A stretch of 64,000 bases of DNA, from contig NZ_OY759719.1 in NCBI RefSeq assembly GCF_963662555.1, positions 1,756,985-1,820,984 of the forward strand, read 5' to 3'. The first letter of the stretch is position 1. The number at the start of each line of letters is the position of its first letter. Below the pieces are notes generated by a model. The model did no database searches. It was not told the origin of the DNA and worked only from the letters and a program-made list of their open reading frames with translations. This document shows positions 46,102-54,651 of the stretch, piece by piece. Position numbers and translations under genes: made by a program. Origin of the DNA: Thiomicrorhabdus sp. Lineage in GTDB: Bacteria; Pseudomonadota; Gammaproteobacteria; Thiomicrospirales; Thiomicrospiraceae.

Positions 46102-46674
46102 CTACAACTCATAAACATTGACAATATTTTGTGCTACTTGGGACATTTTTTGATTTGCATCCATAGAGAGTTTTCGCATAGCTTCATAAGCTTGATCTTC
46201 ATCAACCCCTTTATTCTTCATTAATAAACGTTTTGCCTTGTCTATCAATTTGGTATCCACTAATTCTGATTTTGTTTCTTTCAACTCTTTTTTTATTGCC
46301 TGGTATTCTCTAAATCGTGCAATAGATACACTCATAATAGAGTTCACCCTTTCCATATCTACACCTTTAACAACATAACTACTCACACCAGAGCGAATAG
46401 CTTCTTGAATAATTGTTTCATTCTCTTCATCGGCAAACATAACGACAGGTAATGGATTATGTTCACTCAATAAATGCATACTTTCTAGAATATCTCTATC
46501 AGGCGAATCTGTATCCACAACAATCATATCAGGAAGATGAAGTGCAACTTGAGCCAAAAGACCTGGGCCAGGCTTTACTCGGGCAATCACCTCATAGCCA
46601 TTATCATTCAATGCTTGTGCAAGTATCGCAGAACGAACTGATTCGTTATCCACCAACATGACTTTAAGACTCAT
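46102..46674 (-). CDS. nasT: ANTAR-domain antitermination regulator NasT
   Basis: A 190-residue response-regulator-like protein. Residues 1-115 are a receiver-type domain (LKVMLVDNESVRSAILAQAL; MIVVDTDSPDRD), followed by a coiled coil. The ANTAR domain (about 130-190) reads KAKRLLMKNKGVDEDQAYEAMRKLSMD, the RNA-binding unit that recognises paired hairpins in nitrate gene leaders. Start chosen at MSLKVM, the usual beginning; an ATG four codons upstream is possible, and neither has a strong ribosome-binding site. Confidence 0.88.
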   Translation of the reverse strand: MSLKVMLVDNESVRSAILAQALNDNGYEVIARVKPGPGLLAQVALHLPDMIVVDTDSPDRDILESMHLLSEHNPLPVVMFADEENETIIQEAIRSGVSSYVVKGVDMERVNSIMSVSIARFREYQAIKKELKETKSELVDTKLIDKAKRLLMKNKGVDEDQAYEAMRKLSMDANQKMSQVAQNIVNVYEL

Positions 46675-46708
46675 TAAAAACACCATTACAAATCAAAACA
46701 TTAAAAAC

Positions 46709-46721
46709 ACCAGGCCTGGTA
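46709..46721. repeat. Iterated palindrome between the two nasT-type genes
   Basis: ACCAGGCCTGGTA, 13 of the 14 bases, in the 88-bp gap between the two ANTAR genes. Confidence 0.8.
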
Positions 46722-46762
46722 TTTTTAACTGATAGATAGATATTTAAATTACTGAATAACAC

Positions 46763-47353
46763 TCAAACGCCTTCTAGACCAACTAAAACACCACATACTT
46801 CATGAGCCACAACAGAGATTTTTTTACCTTGATCCATCGCCATTTTACGCAAGGTTTTGTAGGCATCATTTTCAGTCATGTTTTTATGTTCTATCAAAAG
46901 CCCCTTAGCTTTTTCAATTACTGCTCTCTCTGATAATTTATCTTTAACTTGAGCTAACTCTTTTTTAACTGCCTGGCATTGATTAAAACGTAATATTGCT
47001 ACGTCAATGATAGGCTTAATTCGTTCTTCTGATTTACCGTCAACAATATAGGCTGCTATACCTGCCTTAACCGATTTTTCAATCACTTTAGAATCAGAGT
47101 CGTTACTAAAACAAACAATTGGTTTCGGGCATAACTCTTGAACCACACTAAATTGCTCAAATAAACCTACCGTTGGCTTATCAATATCAAGCACAATCAA
47201 ATCAACCTGCATAGAATCAACAACCTGCAAAAAAGCATCTGTCACTGAACAAGTGTGAATCACAGATGCACCAGAACTTTTTAAACCATCTTGAATAGTT
47301 TTAGCAGGTTCAGGACCATCACTGATTAATAAAACTGAAAATGCGGGATTCAT
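46763..47353 (-). CDS. Second ANTAR-domain regulator, NasT paralogue
   Basis: A 196-residue protein with the same build as the nasT product: receiver-like domain (FSVLLISDGPEPAKTIQDGLKSSGA; LIVLDIDKPTVG) and ANTAR domain (KAKGLLIEHKNMTENDAYKTLRKMAMD). It is clearly a diverged paralogue. The ATG at 47353 has AGGTG six bases upstream; the in-frame GTG at 47362 overlaps that site and is unlikely. It is first in the regulator operon. Having two tandem NasT-type proteins with one NasS is unusual. Confidence 0.85.
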   Translation of the reverse strand: MNPAFSVLLISDGPEPAKTIQDGLKSSGASVIHTCSVTDAFLQVVDSMQVDLIVLDIDKPTVGLFEQFSVVQELCPKPIVCFSNDSDSKVIEKSVKAGIAAYIVDGKSEERIKPIIDVAILRFNQCQAVKKELAQVKDKLSERAVIEKAKGLLIEHKNMTENDAYKTLRKMAMDQGKKISVVAHEVCGVLVGLEGV

Positions 47354-47362
47354 TATTTTCAC

Positions 47363-47750
47363 CTTTGAAATAAATATAAACTAGATTATCTATAACACCA
47401 TTCGTGCCAGAACATTTTTAGTAATATAAACATTTACTTAGCACTTATTCAGCCTTACACCTAACATTAGCAATGGAATTTTTGAACCAAAATAGAACAA
47501 TTAGAATTAAAAAAGTGCGTATTGGTGCACAAAAAGGCCTGTCAAATAAGAGATGAGAATTCAACCACTAATGAGTCCATAGATAGATTCTAGCGAGAAA
47601 TGTACTAATACTTATTTTTTTTAATAGGAAAACAAATCATAATAATTTATATGATTAAACCTTATACAAAACTAACTCTAATTCTGTAATTACTTTTTAT
47701 ATAGTTTTATACGTTTTTGTATAACTGGAAAGATACTAAAAAGCCTGAAT
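47363..47750. other. Divergent regulatory region, nasT operon / GGDEF-EAL gene
   Basis: 388 bp. A sigma-54-like element is at 47394-47409 on the minus strand. A TTGGTGCAC string (47522-47530), resembling an NtrC half site, lies about 110 bp further upstream. A partial palindrome core, AGGCCTG, is at 47535-47541. The rest is AT-rich with no other recognisable signal. Confidence 0.45.
47394..47409 (-). promoter_or_regulatory. Candidate sigma-54 promoter of the nasT-nasS operon
   Basis: TGGCACGAATGGTGTT on the minus strand: the -24 half TGGCACG is a perfect consensus, the -12 half is poor (GTGT for TTGC). It is placed 40 bp before the first regulator gene. Confidence 0.4.
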
Positions 47751-50264
47751 ATGAAAAAAACGAATAAAACGCCTCCAAGCTTAAGAAAACGTTATATATT
47801 TTTAACGATTCTTATCGGTTTTTTTGTCATTTCGATAGTATCAATCAGCTATCAAAATCTTATAACAACAAAAAATGCGATTACTTCTGGATATGACGGT
47901 GTTCTTGAAGAACAAAATCATCTGATTAACGTAAGAAATATCTTGCTAAAAATCAATCAAGATATAAATCTATTCTTGTTAGACCCTCTCAATGAAAACC
48001 TTATTCAAAAGATTGAATTTAACACCCAAAACGCTCAGAGAAACCTACTTGCTTTAAAGCAGTCAAAACATAAATACCATTGGGATCTCACGGAATATAC
48101 CCAAATAACAAGTAGCAACTTCGAACAACTAAAAGACGAAGTCAATTATTTGGTGGAATATCGTTTGGATATTAATAAACAATACCCAGGCCTGGATATT
48201 TCAGCAAATCTAATGGAGAAACAGCAAGATACGATTAAATCGGGTTTTGATATTTTAATTAATGAAATTGAGTCCGATAATATCAATTTAAAATCACCTG
48301 AAATTTATCCTATACTTCTAAAAACTTATGCTTTATGGATAAACGCTATCTCTCAAACACGTATCTATATGGCAAATAGACTTGCCTCATTCTCTACTCA
48401 AATACTTGATGAACAAGGCAAAAGCCTTAAAGACATTTACTCGTTATTTATAAAAAACCTTAAAGAATTACAGCGTTTATATTCAAGAGAGGATAGCTTT
48501 GAAGGAAATGAAATACTTGACTCAACTTTGAGCATTAGCCAAGCCTGGTATCAGAACTTTTTAAACCTTCGAAAAATATCTGAATCTAATAAATGGCGTT
48601 CTGACACATTAATTATTAAAACGCGTGTATTTCCACTAGTTACTGAATTAACCAATAATATCAATGACATAGAAAAGGCCTTAAGTAAAGAAAAATTAAA
48701 CATCGATGAAAAACTAAAAGAAAGCGATGAAACCTTTAATAAGCTCATTTTTGCAATTATAGGAGTGTTTCTTTTCTTTATTTTCGCTATATTAATTTCT
48801 ATGGAGTGGATGCTCTTCACCCCTATTGCTAAAGTGACTAACGCATTAAAATCTAGAGCTTTTCATATTGAATTCCCTAATATTCAATACTCTAAAACTA
48901 AAGAAATGGGGCAATTAATAGATGCCTACATTGAAATGAATGAAGAGGTAACTCATCGTCAAAATGCTTTAGAACATCAAGCAATGCATGATCATCTAAC
49001 AGGCTTACCTAACCGGTTTTTACTGCATCAGCGTTTAGAATATCAACTGCTTTACTCAGAAAGACAAGGCTGCCCTTTTGTACTACTTTTAATGGATTTA
49101 GACTTCTTTAAAGAGATTAATGACACACTAGGCCACGCCGCAGGTGACCGTCTTTTAATTATAGTTTCTGAACGAATGAAAGAGTTAATCAAAAAATCAG
49201 ACACCCTCGCAAGATTAGGAGGTGACGAATTTTCTATATTATTGCCAGATACTGACAAATCATCAGTATCCCAATTAACCGAATCCATTATTGATAAGTT
49301 AAGTCAGCCGATTGAAATTGATAACCAAAAGGTAAATATAGGTATAAGTATTGGTATTGTTAGTTACCCTGAAGATGGTAAAGATATAGAAACCTTACTT
49401 CAGTATGCTGATATGGCAATGTATACAGCCAAACGTAAACGCATTGGTTACTCATTTTATGAAGAGACTCAAAACGTCTACTGCAAAACAAACCTAAATT
49501 TTATTCATGATGTTGCTAAAGCCTTAGAACAAGATGAATTTGAGATGTATTTTCAACCTAAAATCAGCTCAAACAACCTACAAATATGTGGTGCTGAAGG
49601 ACTTTTAAGGTGGAATCATCCAGAAAATGGGTTTATATCACCCGAAAAAATTATTGAAGCTGCAGAACGAAGTGGAATCATACAAAAGCTGTCTCTAAGA
49701 ATGCTTGATAAGGCAATCTCAGAATGCAGTAAATGGCACCAATCAGGATACAAAATAAATGTTGCGGTAAACCTCTCAGTTCGAGATCTATCTAATAAAG
49801 AGCTCACCACTAAAGTCAAAGAGTTAATGGATAGAGAACATCTCCCCTATCACTTCCTAACGCTAGAAATTACTGAAAGTATCATGATGGAGAACCTAGC
49901 TCTTTCTTTGGATATACTAAACAAACTCCATGAACTTGGTGTATGTTTATCTATAGATGATTTTGGAACAGGATTCTCATCTCTTGCCTATTTAAAAAGA
50001 CTGCCCGTCGATGAATTAAAAATAGATAAATCATTTATTATGGAAATAAATGAAGATGCTAATGATAAAAAAATTGTTAGCTCCACAATCAACCTAGGAC
50101 ACAACCTTGGCCTTAGAGTGGTTGCTGAAGGGATTGAAACCCAAAAAGTAATGGATCTACTTAATGGAATGGGCTGTGATCAAATGCAAGGTTACTTTAT
50201 TGGCAAGCCTATGCCGCCAGAATCTTTTTGGGAGTTTCTAAGAAACACTGATACCCAAGGTTAA
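47751..50264 (+). CDS. Membrane-bound GGDEF-EAL cyclic-di-GMP protein
   Basis: An 837-residue protein. Two membrane helices (about 17-37 and 332-352) flank a periplasmic helical sensor domain of about 295 residues. A cytoplasmic segment leads to a GGDEF domain (about 405-570, intact RLGGDEF) and an EAL domain (about 585-830). The EAL core has EGL in place of EAL (AEGLLRWNHP) but keeps the metal and base residues (TLEITES, SIDDFGTGFSS, ELKIDKSF, VVAEGIET). The I-site has Lys for Arg (KKSD). It may be bifunctional; direction cannot be told. A CCAGGCCTGG palindrome core encodes Y-P-G-L at 48186-48195. Confidence 0.9.
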   Translation: MKKTNKTPPSLRKRYIFLTILIGFFVISIVSISYQNLITTKNAITSGYDGVLEEQNHLINVRNILLKINQDINLFLLDPLNENLIQKIEFNTQNAQRNLLALKQSKHKYHWDLTEYTQITSSNFEQLKDEVNYLVEYRLDINKQYPGLDISANLMEKQQDTIKSGFDILINEIESDNINLKSPEIYPILLKTYALWINAISQTRIYMANRLASFSTQILDEQGKSLKDIYSLFIKNLKELQRLYSREDSFEGNEILDSTLSISQAWYQNFLNLRKISESNKWRSDTLIIKTRVFPLVTELTNNINDIEKALSKEKLNIDEKLKESDETFNKLIFAIIGVFLFFIFAILISMEWMLFTPIAKVTNALKSRAFHIEFPNIQYSKTKEMGQLIDAYIEMNEEVTHRQNALEHQAMHDHLTGLPNRFLLHQRLEYQLLYSERQGCPFVLLLMDLDFFKEINDTLGHAAGDRLLIIVSERMKELIKKSDTLARLGGDEFSILLPDTDKSSVSQLTESIIDKLSQPIEIDNQKVNIGISIGIVSYPEDGKDIETLLQYADMAMYTAKRKRIGYSFYEETQNVYCKTNLNFIHDVAKALEQDEFEMYFQPKISSNNLQICGAEGLLRWNHPENGFISPEKIIEAAERSGIIQKLSLRMLDKAISECSKWHQSGYKINVAVNLSVRDLSNKELTTKVKELMDREHLPYHFLTLEITESIMMENLALSLDILNKLHELGVCLSIDDFGTGFSSLAYLKRLPVDELKIDKSFIMEINEDANDKKIVSSTINLGHNLGLRVVAEGIETQKVMDLLNGMGCDQMQGYFIGKPMPPESFWEFLRNTDTQG

Positions 50265-50395
50265 CGTAAGTAAAATTTAACCTTTAAGTTACTTCGTAAT
50301 TACACATCACATAATCAAAATCTATTGCCGAAAACAATTTGGTTTTGATCATTCTTGCTTTTAATTCAACAGAAATACAGACATAAAATTTAGAC

Positions 50396-50436
50396 ATAAA
50401 AAAAGCCAGATTAGAACTAACTAATCTAGCTTTTAG
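50396..50436 (-). terminator. Terminator of Gly-Cys-Leu tRNA operon
   Basis: Hairpin with arms AAAGCTAGATTAG and CTAATCTGGCTTT, followed on the minus strand by a T run. It directly follows tRNA-Leu. Confidence 0.8.
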
Positions 50437-50440
50437 AATA

Positions 50441-50527
50441 TGGTGCCCAGGGCCGGAGTCGAACCGGCACAGTATTTCTACCGGGGGATTTTAAGTCCCC
50501 TGCGTCTACCAATTTCGCCACCTGGGC
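50441..50527 (-). tRNA. tRNA-Leu (anticodon TAA)
   Basis: An 87-nt type II tRNA with long variable arm and encoded CCA. The anticodon arm GGGGA-CTTAAAA-TCCCC gives TAA. It is last in the Gly-Cys-Leu cluster, the same order as glyW-cysT-leuZ next to pgsA in E. coli. Confidence 0.97.
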
Positions 50528-50579
50528 AGATGACTAACATTTAAAATGCTAATTAAAAATATCAAGCCTCCAAAATAAA

Positions 50580-50653
50580 TGGAGGCGGAACGCGGAGTCG
50601 AACCGCGGTAGATGGATTTGCAATCCACTGCATAGCCACTTTGCTATTCCGCC
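50580..50653 (-). tRNA. tRNA-Cys (anticodon GCA)
   Basis: A 74-nt tRNA with encoded CCA. The anticodon arm TGGAT-TTGCAAA-TCCA gives GCA. It sits between tRNA-Gly (4 bp) and tRNA-Leu (52 bp). Confidence 0.97.
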
Positions 50654-50657
50654 TTAT

Positions 50658-50732
50658 TGGAGCGGGAAACGAGGATCGAACTCGCGACCCCAACCTTGGC
50701 AAGGTTGTGCTCTACCGCTGAGCTATTCCCGC
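50658..50732 (-). tRNA. tRNA-Gly (anticodon GCC)
   Basis: A 75-nt tRNA with encoded CCA. The anticodon arm AACCT-TGCCAAG-GTTGG gives GCC. It is the first gene after a strong promoter at 50745-50772. Confidence 0.97.
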
Positions 50733-50744
50733 TTGATGGGGCGT

Positions 50745-50772
50745 ATTATAGGGGCTTCCCATTAAAGGTCAA
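50745..50772 (-). promoter_or_regulatory. Sigma-70 promoter of Gly-Cys-Leu tRNA operon
   Basis: TTGACC (50772-50767) and TATAAT (50750-50745), 16-bp spacer, followed by ACGCCCC. It has the same -10/discriminator block as the Val-Asp tRNA promoter near 983. Confidence 0.85.
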
Positions 50773-50842
50773 GCACTTTTTATTAAAATTTTAAAAAGAA
50801 TCTTTTATAACAAAAGTGGGATTTAACTCACTTTATCTAAGT

Positions 50843-51415
50843 CTATGATTCTGTTGAACGAATAATTTCTGGTAATGCCGCTTTAGTATATTGCACCCAA
50901 GTAATTACCGTTAACGCCGCTGCAAAATAAAGCATTGGAAAACCTAGTTCTCCCCAATTTACTCCCCAAAGTTCTCCGCCATAAAGCAACCAGGTTAAGG
51001 CTGCTAATTGAGAAGCCGTTTTGATTTTACCTAATTTAGATACCGCTACGACTTCACGAGCATTATTTTCAGCCATCCACTCTCTTAAAGCAGATATACC
51101 AATCTCTCTCATCATAATTAATACTGCCGAAATTATGACCCATAAGTTGTCATGATATTCTGCCGCAACGACGATTAAAGCGGCTGCAACGATTAATTTA
51201 TCGGCCACTGGGTCTAAAAAAGCACCTAGCTTGCTATCTGAACCAAGCTTTCTTGCTAAATACCCATCAAACCAATCTGTTATGGCTGCAATCATAAAGG
51301 CTAAACCAGCCCAAAACCTTGCATCTTCAATGGGGGCATAATAGCAAATTAAAAAAACGGGAATCAGAACTACTCGACTCCAGGTCATTATCATTGGCAG
51401 GGATTTTATAGACAT
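50843..51415 (-). CDS. pgsA: CDP-diacylglycerol-glycerol-3-phosphate 3-phosphatidyltransferase PgsA
   Basis: A 190-residue inner-membrane enzyme making phosphatidylglycerol phosphate, the first committed step of acidic phospholipid synthesis. The CDP-alcohol phosphotransferase motif DGX2ARX8GX3DX3D is visible in DWFDGYLARKLGSDSKLGAF followed by LDPVADK near residues 45-70. About five membrane helices. It lies between uvrC and the Gly-Cys-Leu tRNA genes, a widely conserved order. Confidence 0.97.
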   Translation of the reverse strand: MSIKSLPMIMTWSRVVLIPVFLICYYAPIEDARFWAGLAFMIAAITDWFDGYLARKLGSDSKLGAFLDPVADKLIVAAALIVVAAEYHDNLWVIISAVLIMMREIGISALREWMAENNAREVVAVSKLGKIKTASQLAALTWLLYGGELWGVNWGELGFPMLYFAAALTVITWVQYTKAALPEIIRSTES

Positions 51416-51508
51416 ATTTTCGCTTTATTTGTATTGATATCAATCTTGTTGAGAATACTACCATACCTAGCAATAGCCTTCTTAACTGAAATTATATTTG
51501 ATGGTAAT

Positions 51509-53395
51509 TTATAGCGTTCCATGAAAAAAGTCGTAAATTTTTTGTGCTTTTTCTAAACTGATCCCTTTAACCTTTTGCAATTCTGATATAGACGCTTGTT
51601 TTACCTCTCCTAACCCACCAAAGTGCATTAAAAGTAATTTACGTGTTTTGGGACCAATTCCTTCTATCGATTCTAGGCTAGATTGAGTCTGTGCCTTAGT
51701 TCGTTTTGCTCTATGCGAAGTAATAGCAAAACGGTGTGCCTCATCTCGAATATAGTTAATTAAGTGCAATGCTATATCATCAGATTCTAAATCAATGCCT
51801 TGAGAATTATGTGGGGTAAATAAAATTTCCAGACCTGCTTTACGACCCTCTCCTTTAGCGACAGAGACCAAGGGAATATGCTCCAACTCAAGAGTTTTTA
51901 AAACATCAATCGCCTGTGTAAGTTGACCTTTACCACCATCAACCACAATTAAATCTGGAAAAATCGCATCTTCTTTTTTTAATCTTGCATAGCGACGACT
52001 CATTGCTTGGTGCATTGCGGCATAGTCGTCACCAGGTTGAATACCTTCTATATTAAATTTTCTGTAGGCCTGGGTATTTGGGATACCGTCTTGAAACACC
52101 ACACAGCTGGCAATAGTCATTTGACCTTGGGTGTGACTAATATCAAAACACTCCATATAGTTTGGCGGTTGAACCAACGCCAAAGCGTCTTGCAATGCTT
52201 TTACACGCTGTACTTGGGTTGCACGCTGTGTCATATGCTGTTTTAAACCTGATTGAGCGTTTGTATAGGCTAATTGCACGAGCCCTTTATTGATTTGATT
52301 GTGGGCTGATTTTAAAACAGCTTTGCTACGGCGTTGCTCTGATAACCAAGCCTGTAAAAATGCTTTTTCATTGAGCTCTGTCGCTAAAATAATCTCAGCG
52401 GGAACAGGATGTTCTACGTAATGCTGAGTAATAAAGGCCGAAAGCACATCATCTTGTTCAACACTGTCGGCTACTTTTGGAAAATAATGCTCACTACCCC
52501 AAAGATTGCCACCTCGGTACATCATTAAACACACACAAATTTGTGACGATTGCTCTGCTACCGCAATCACATCCATATCTTTTGAGCCTGGCTGATTGAT
52601 AAGATGCTGACTTTGAATAGCCCGCAAAGCAGAAACTTGATCTCGATAACGTGCCGCTTCTTCAAACTCTAGGTTTTCAGAGGCCTGTTCCATTTTGGCA
52701 CCCAACTCTTCAATCACCTCAAAACTTTTGCCTTGTAAAAACCCTAGAGTGTGTCGTACATCTTCTTGATAAACCCCTTTGGTAACCAACCCATCAACAC
52801 AAGGACCTGAGCAACGTTTAATTTGATATTGCAAACAAGGTCGAGAACGGTGATTAAAAACACTCTCAGCACACTGCCTAACAGGAAATATTTTTTGCAA
52901 AGCTTGCAAAGTTTGATGTACCGCTGAAGCATTAGGAAACGGGCCAAAATACTCGCCTACTCTTCTTTTTGCTCCACGATGATAACTTAACGCTGGAAAC
53001 TCTTTACCTGTTGAAACAAAAATATAAGGATAAGACTTATCATCCCTAAAAAGTATATTATACTTAGGCTTATAGCGTTTTATTAATGTATTTTCTAATA
53101 TAAAAGCTTCGCTATCCGAATCGGTAACCGTAACCTCAACACGGGCGATTTGCTGAACCATTTTGGCCGTTTTGATTTCATCATGTTGCTTTTTAAAATA
53201 ACTCGAAACTCTGCGTTTAAGGTTTTTAGCCTTACCAACATAGATAATCTTTCCCTGGTTATTTAACATCCTGTAAACACCAGGACGCTCTGTTAATTGT
53301 TTAAGAAAAGCATCGATATCAAAAGCTTCAGCATTGGCATCAGCATTAGCTTCAAAGGTATTTTCAGTATTATTTTGGATATTATCTTGGGTCAT
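51509..53395 (-). CDS. uvrC: Excinuclease ABC subunit C UvrC
   Basis: A 628-residue nucleotide-excision-repair nuclease. The GIY-YIG domain is at about 33-110 (PGVYRMLNNQGKIIYVGKAKNLKRR), a UVR motif near 220, the RNase H-like 5' nuclease domain at about 400-560 (MECFDISHTQGQMTIASCVVF; DLIVVDGGKGQLTQA) and a tandem helix-hairpin-helix end (LESIEGIGPKTRKLLL). It has an acidic, repetitive N-terminal extension of about 25 residues. Two shortened palindrome cores occur inside (52065-52073 and 52681-52687). Confidence 0.97.
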   Translation of the reverse strand: MTQDNIQNNTENTFEANADANAEAFDIDAFLKQLTERPGVYRMLNNQGKIIYVGKAKNLKRRVSSYFKKQHDEIKTAKMVQQIARVEVTVTDSDSEAFILENTLIKRYKPKYNILFRDDKSYPYIFVSTGKEFPALSYHRGAKRRVGEYFGPFPNASAVHQTLQALQKIFPVRQCAESVFNHRSRPCLQYQIKRCSGPCVDGLVTKGVYQEDVRHTLGFLQGKSFEVIEELGAKMEQASENLEFEEAARYRDQVSALRAIQSQHLINQPGSKDMDVIAVAEQSSQICVCLMMYRGGNLWGSEHYFPKVADSVEQDDVLSAFITQHYVEHPVPAEIILATELNEKAFLQAWLSEQRRSKAVLKSAHNQINKGLVQLAYTNAQSGLKQHMTQRATQVQRVKALQDALALVQPPNYMECFDISHTQGQMTIASCVVFQDGIPNTQAYRKFNIEGIQPGDDYAAMHQAMSRRYARLKKEDAIFPDLIVVDGGKGQLTQAIDVLKTLELEHIPLVSVAKGEGRKAGLEILFTPHNSQGIDLESDDIALHLINYIRDEAHRFAITSHRAKRTKAQTQSSLESIEGIGPKTRKLLLMHFGGLGEVKQASISELQKVKGISLEKAQKIYDFFHGTL

Positions 53396-53449
53396 AAATC
53401 AGAAACGGTTAGAATTATTGGCTCAACTTCGCATTATAAAGGATAAAGA

Positions 53450-54406
53450 ATGGAACAAGAGCCAGAAAAATCACAACAAGGCTTTAATCGTTTAGCCATT
53501 GCCGTAGAGTCATTAGTTAAACAAGAACGTTGGAGCAGACGTATTGCCAACTTTCTTAAGCTCGCTGTAGCAGGATATATTGTATTTTTTATCTACATTG
53601 CTTCGCAAAACTTAACCTCAAGCGATGAACTTAAAGATTTATCAAGCGGTAGCAAAGAGCATTTGGCCGTTGTTAAACTAGATGGTGCGATTATGCCTGG
53701 CTCAAAAACCAGTGCTGAAGCAATTAAACCACTACTAAACGATGCATTTAAGAATCCATTAAGTAAAGCAGTCGTTATTTTAGCTAATTCACCTGGTGGA
53801 AGCCCTGTTCAGTCAGCCTTAATTAACGATGAAATTGTTCGTCTTAAAACCAAGTACAAAAAACCGGTTTATGTTGTTGTAGAAGATATGTGTGCTTCTG
53901 GCTGTTATTACATTGCGGTTGCTGCCGATAAAATTTACGCTAATAAAGGTTCAATGGTTGGTTCTATCGGCGTGCGTATGGATACATTTGGTTTTACTGG
54001 CTTAATGGACAAAATTGGCGTTGAAAATCGTTCTATGCATGCTGGTGAGCACAAAACTTTTATTGACCCATTTAGTGCTAAAGACGAAGCTGGTCGTGCA
54101 TTTTTTCAAAAACACATCTTAGAACGTACCCACCAACAATTTATTGATGCTGTTCGTGCTGGACGCGGAGATCGTTTAAAAGAAAATGAAAACACTTTCA
54201 CAGGCCTGGTATGGCTAGGTGATGAAGCCACTCAAAATGGTTTAATTGATGGATTGGGTGACCTAGGAATGGTAGCTAGAGATATTGTAAAAACAGACAA
54301 TATCAAGTTTTATGAAGGTAAAAAGAGCGTTATTGAAGAGCTTATGGGTGATCTTGGTACTCAAACAGCGGCTAAACTTTCTATGTATCTTTCAACCATG
54401 AAATAA
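53450..54406 (+). CDS. Signal peptide peptidase SppA-type (S49 family)
   Basis: A 318-residue membrane-anchored serine protease with one N-terminal helix (about 33-52) and a periplasmic S49 domain. The catalytic pair is seen as Ser150 in DMCASGCYYIA and Lys202 in GEHKTFIDPF, as in the short SppA type that digests cleaved signal peptides. AAAGGA precedes the ATG. It is divergent from uvrC. A palindrome core CAGGCCTGGTA at 54201-54211 encodes T-G-L-V. Confidence 0.92.
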   Translation: MEQEPEKSQQGFNRLAIAVESLVKQERWSRRIANFLKLAVAGYIVFFIYIASQNLTSSDELKDLSSGSKEHLAVVKLDGAIMPGSKTSAEAIKPLLNDAFKNPLSKAVVILANSPGGSPVQSALINDEIVRLKTKYKKPVYVVVEDMCASGCYYIAVAADKIYANKGSMVGSIGVRMDTFGFTGLMDKIGVENRSMHAGEHKTFIDPFSAKDEAGRAFFQKHILERTHQQFIDAVRAGRGDRLKENENTFTGLVWLGDEATQNGLIDGLGDLGMVARDIVKTDNIKFYEGKKSVIEELMGDLGTQTAAKLSMYLSTMK

Positions 54407-54446
54407 ATAATGAATTAATTCATCATGATTAGGCCAAATTAAAAAC

Positions 54447-54460
54447 TTACAGGCCTGGTA
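54447..54460. repeat. Iterated palindrome, one-base-deleted form
   Basis: TTACAGGCCTGGTA, lacking one C of the left arm exactly as the copy at 37267-37283. It lies between the sppA-type stop and its terminator, the same position relative to a gene end as the copy after fabI. Confidence 0.75.
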
Positions 54461-54477
54461 GATTTATTTAAACCTCA

Positions 54478-54521
54478 ATAAAAAACCGCGATAGATGATT
54501 TATCTATCGCGGTTTTTTTAT
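54478..54521. terminator. Terminator after sppA-type gene
   Basis: Long perfect stem AAAACCGCGATAGAT / ATCTATCGCGGTTTT with a small loop and T run on both sides. It lies between convergent genes. Confidence 0.9.
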
Positions 54522-54651
54522 TTGATACTTTTCAATACGTTGTTTAGAAACTTAGAGACCTATGAAACTAGGAACTTAAAAAGATAACAACCAAATTAGA
54601 TTATTTTTAAGTAATTTTAAACGCTGTGATAATACTATAAAATTAAAATAG

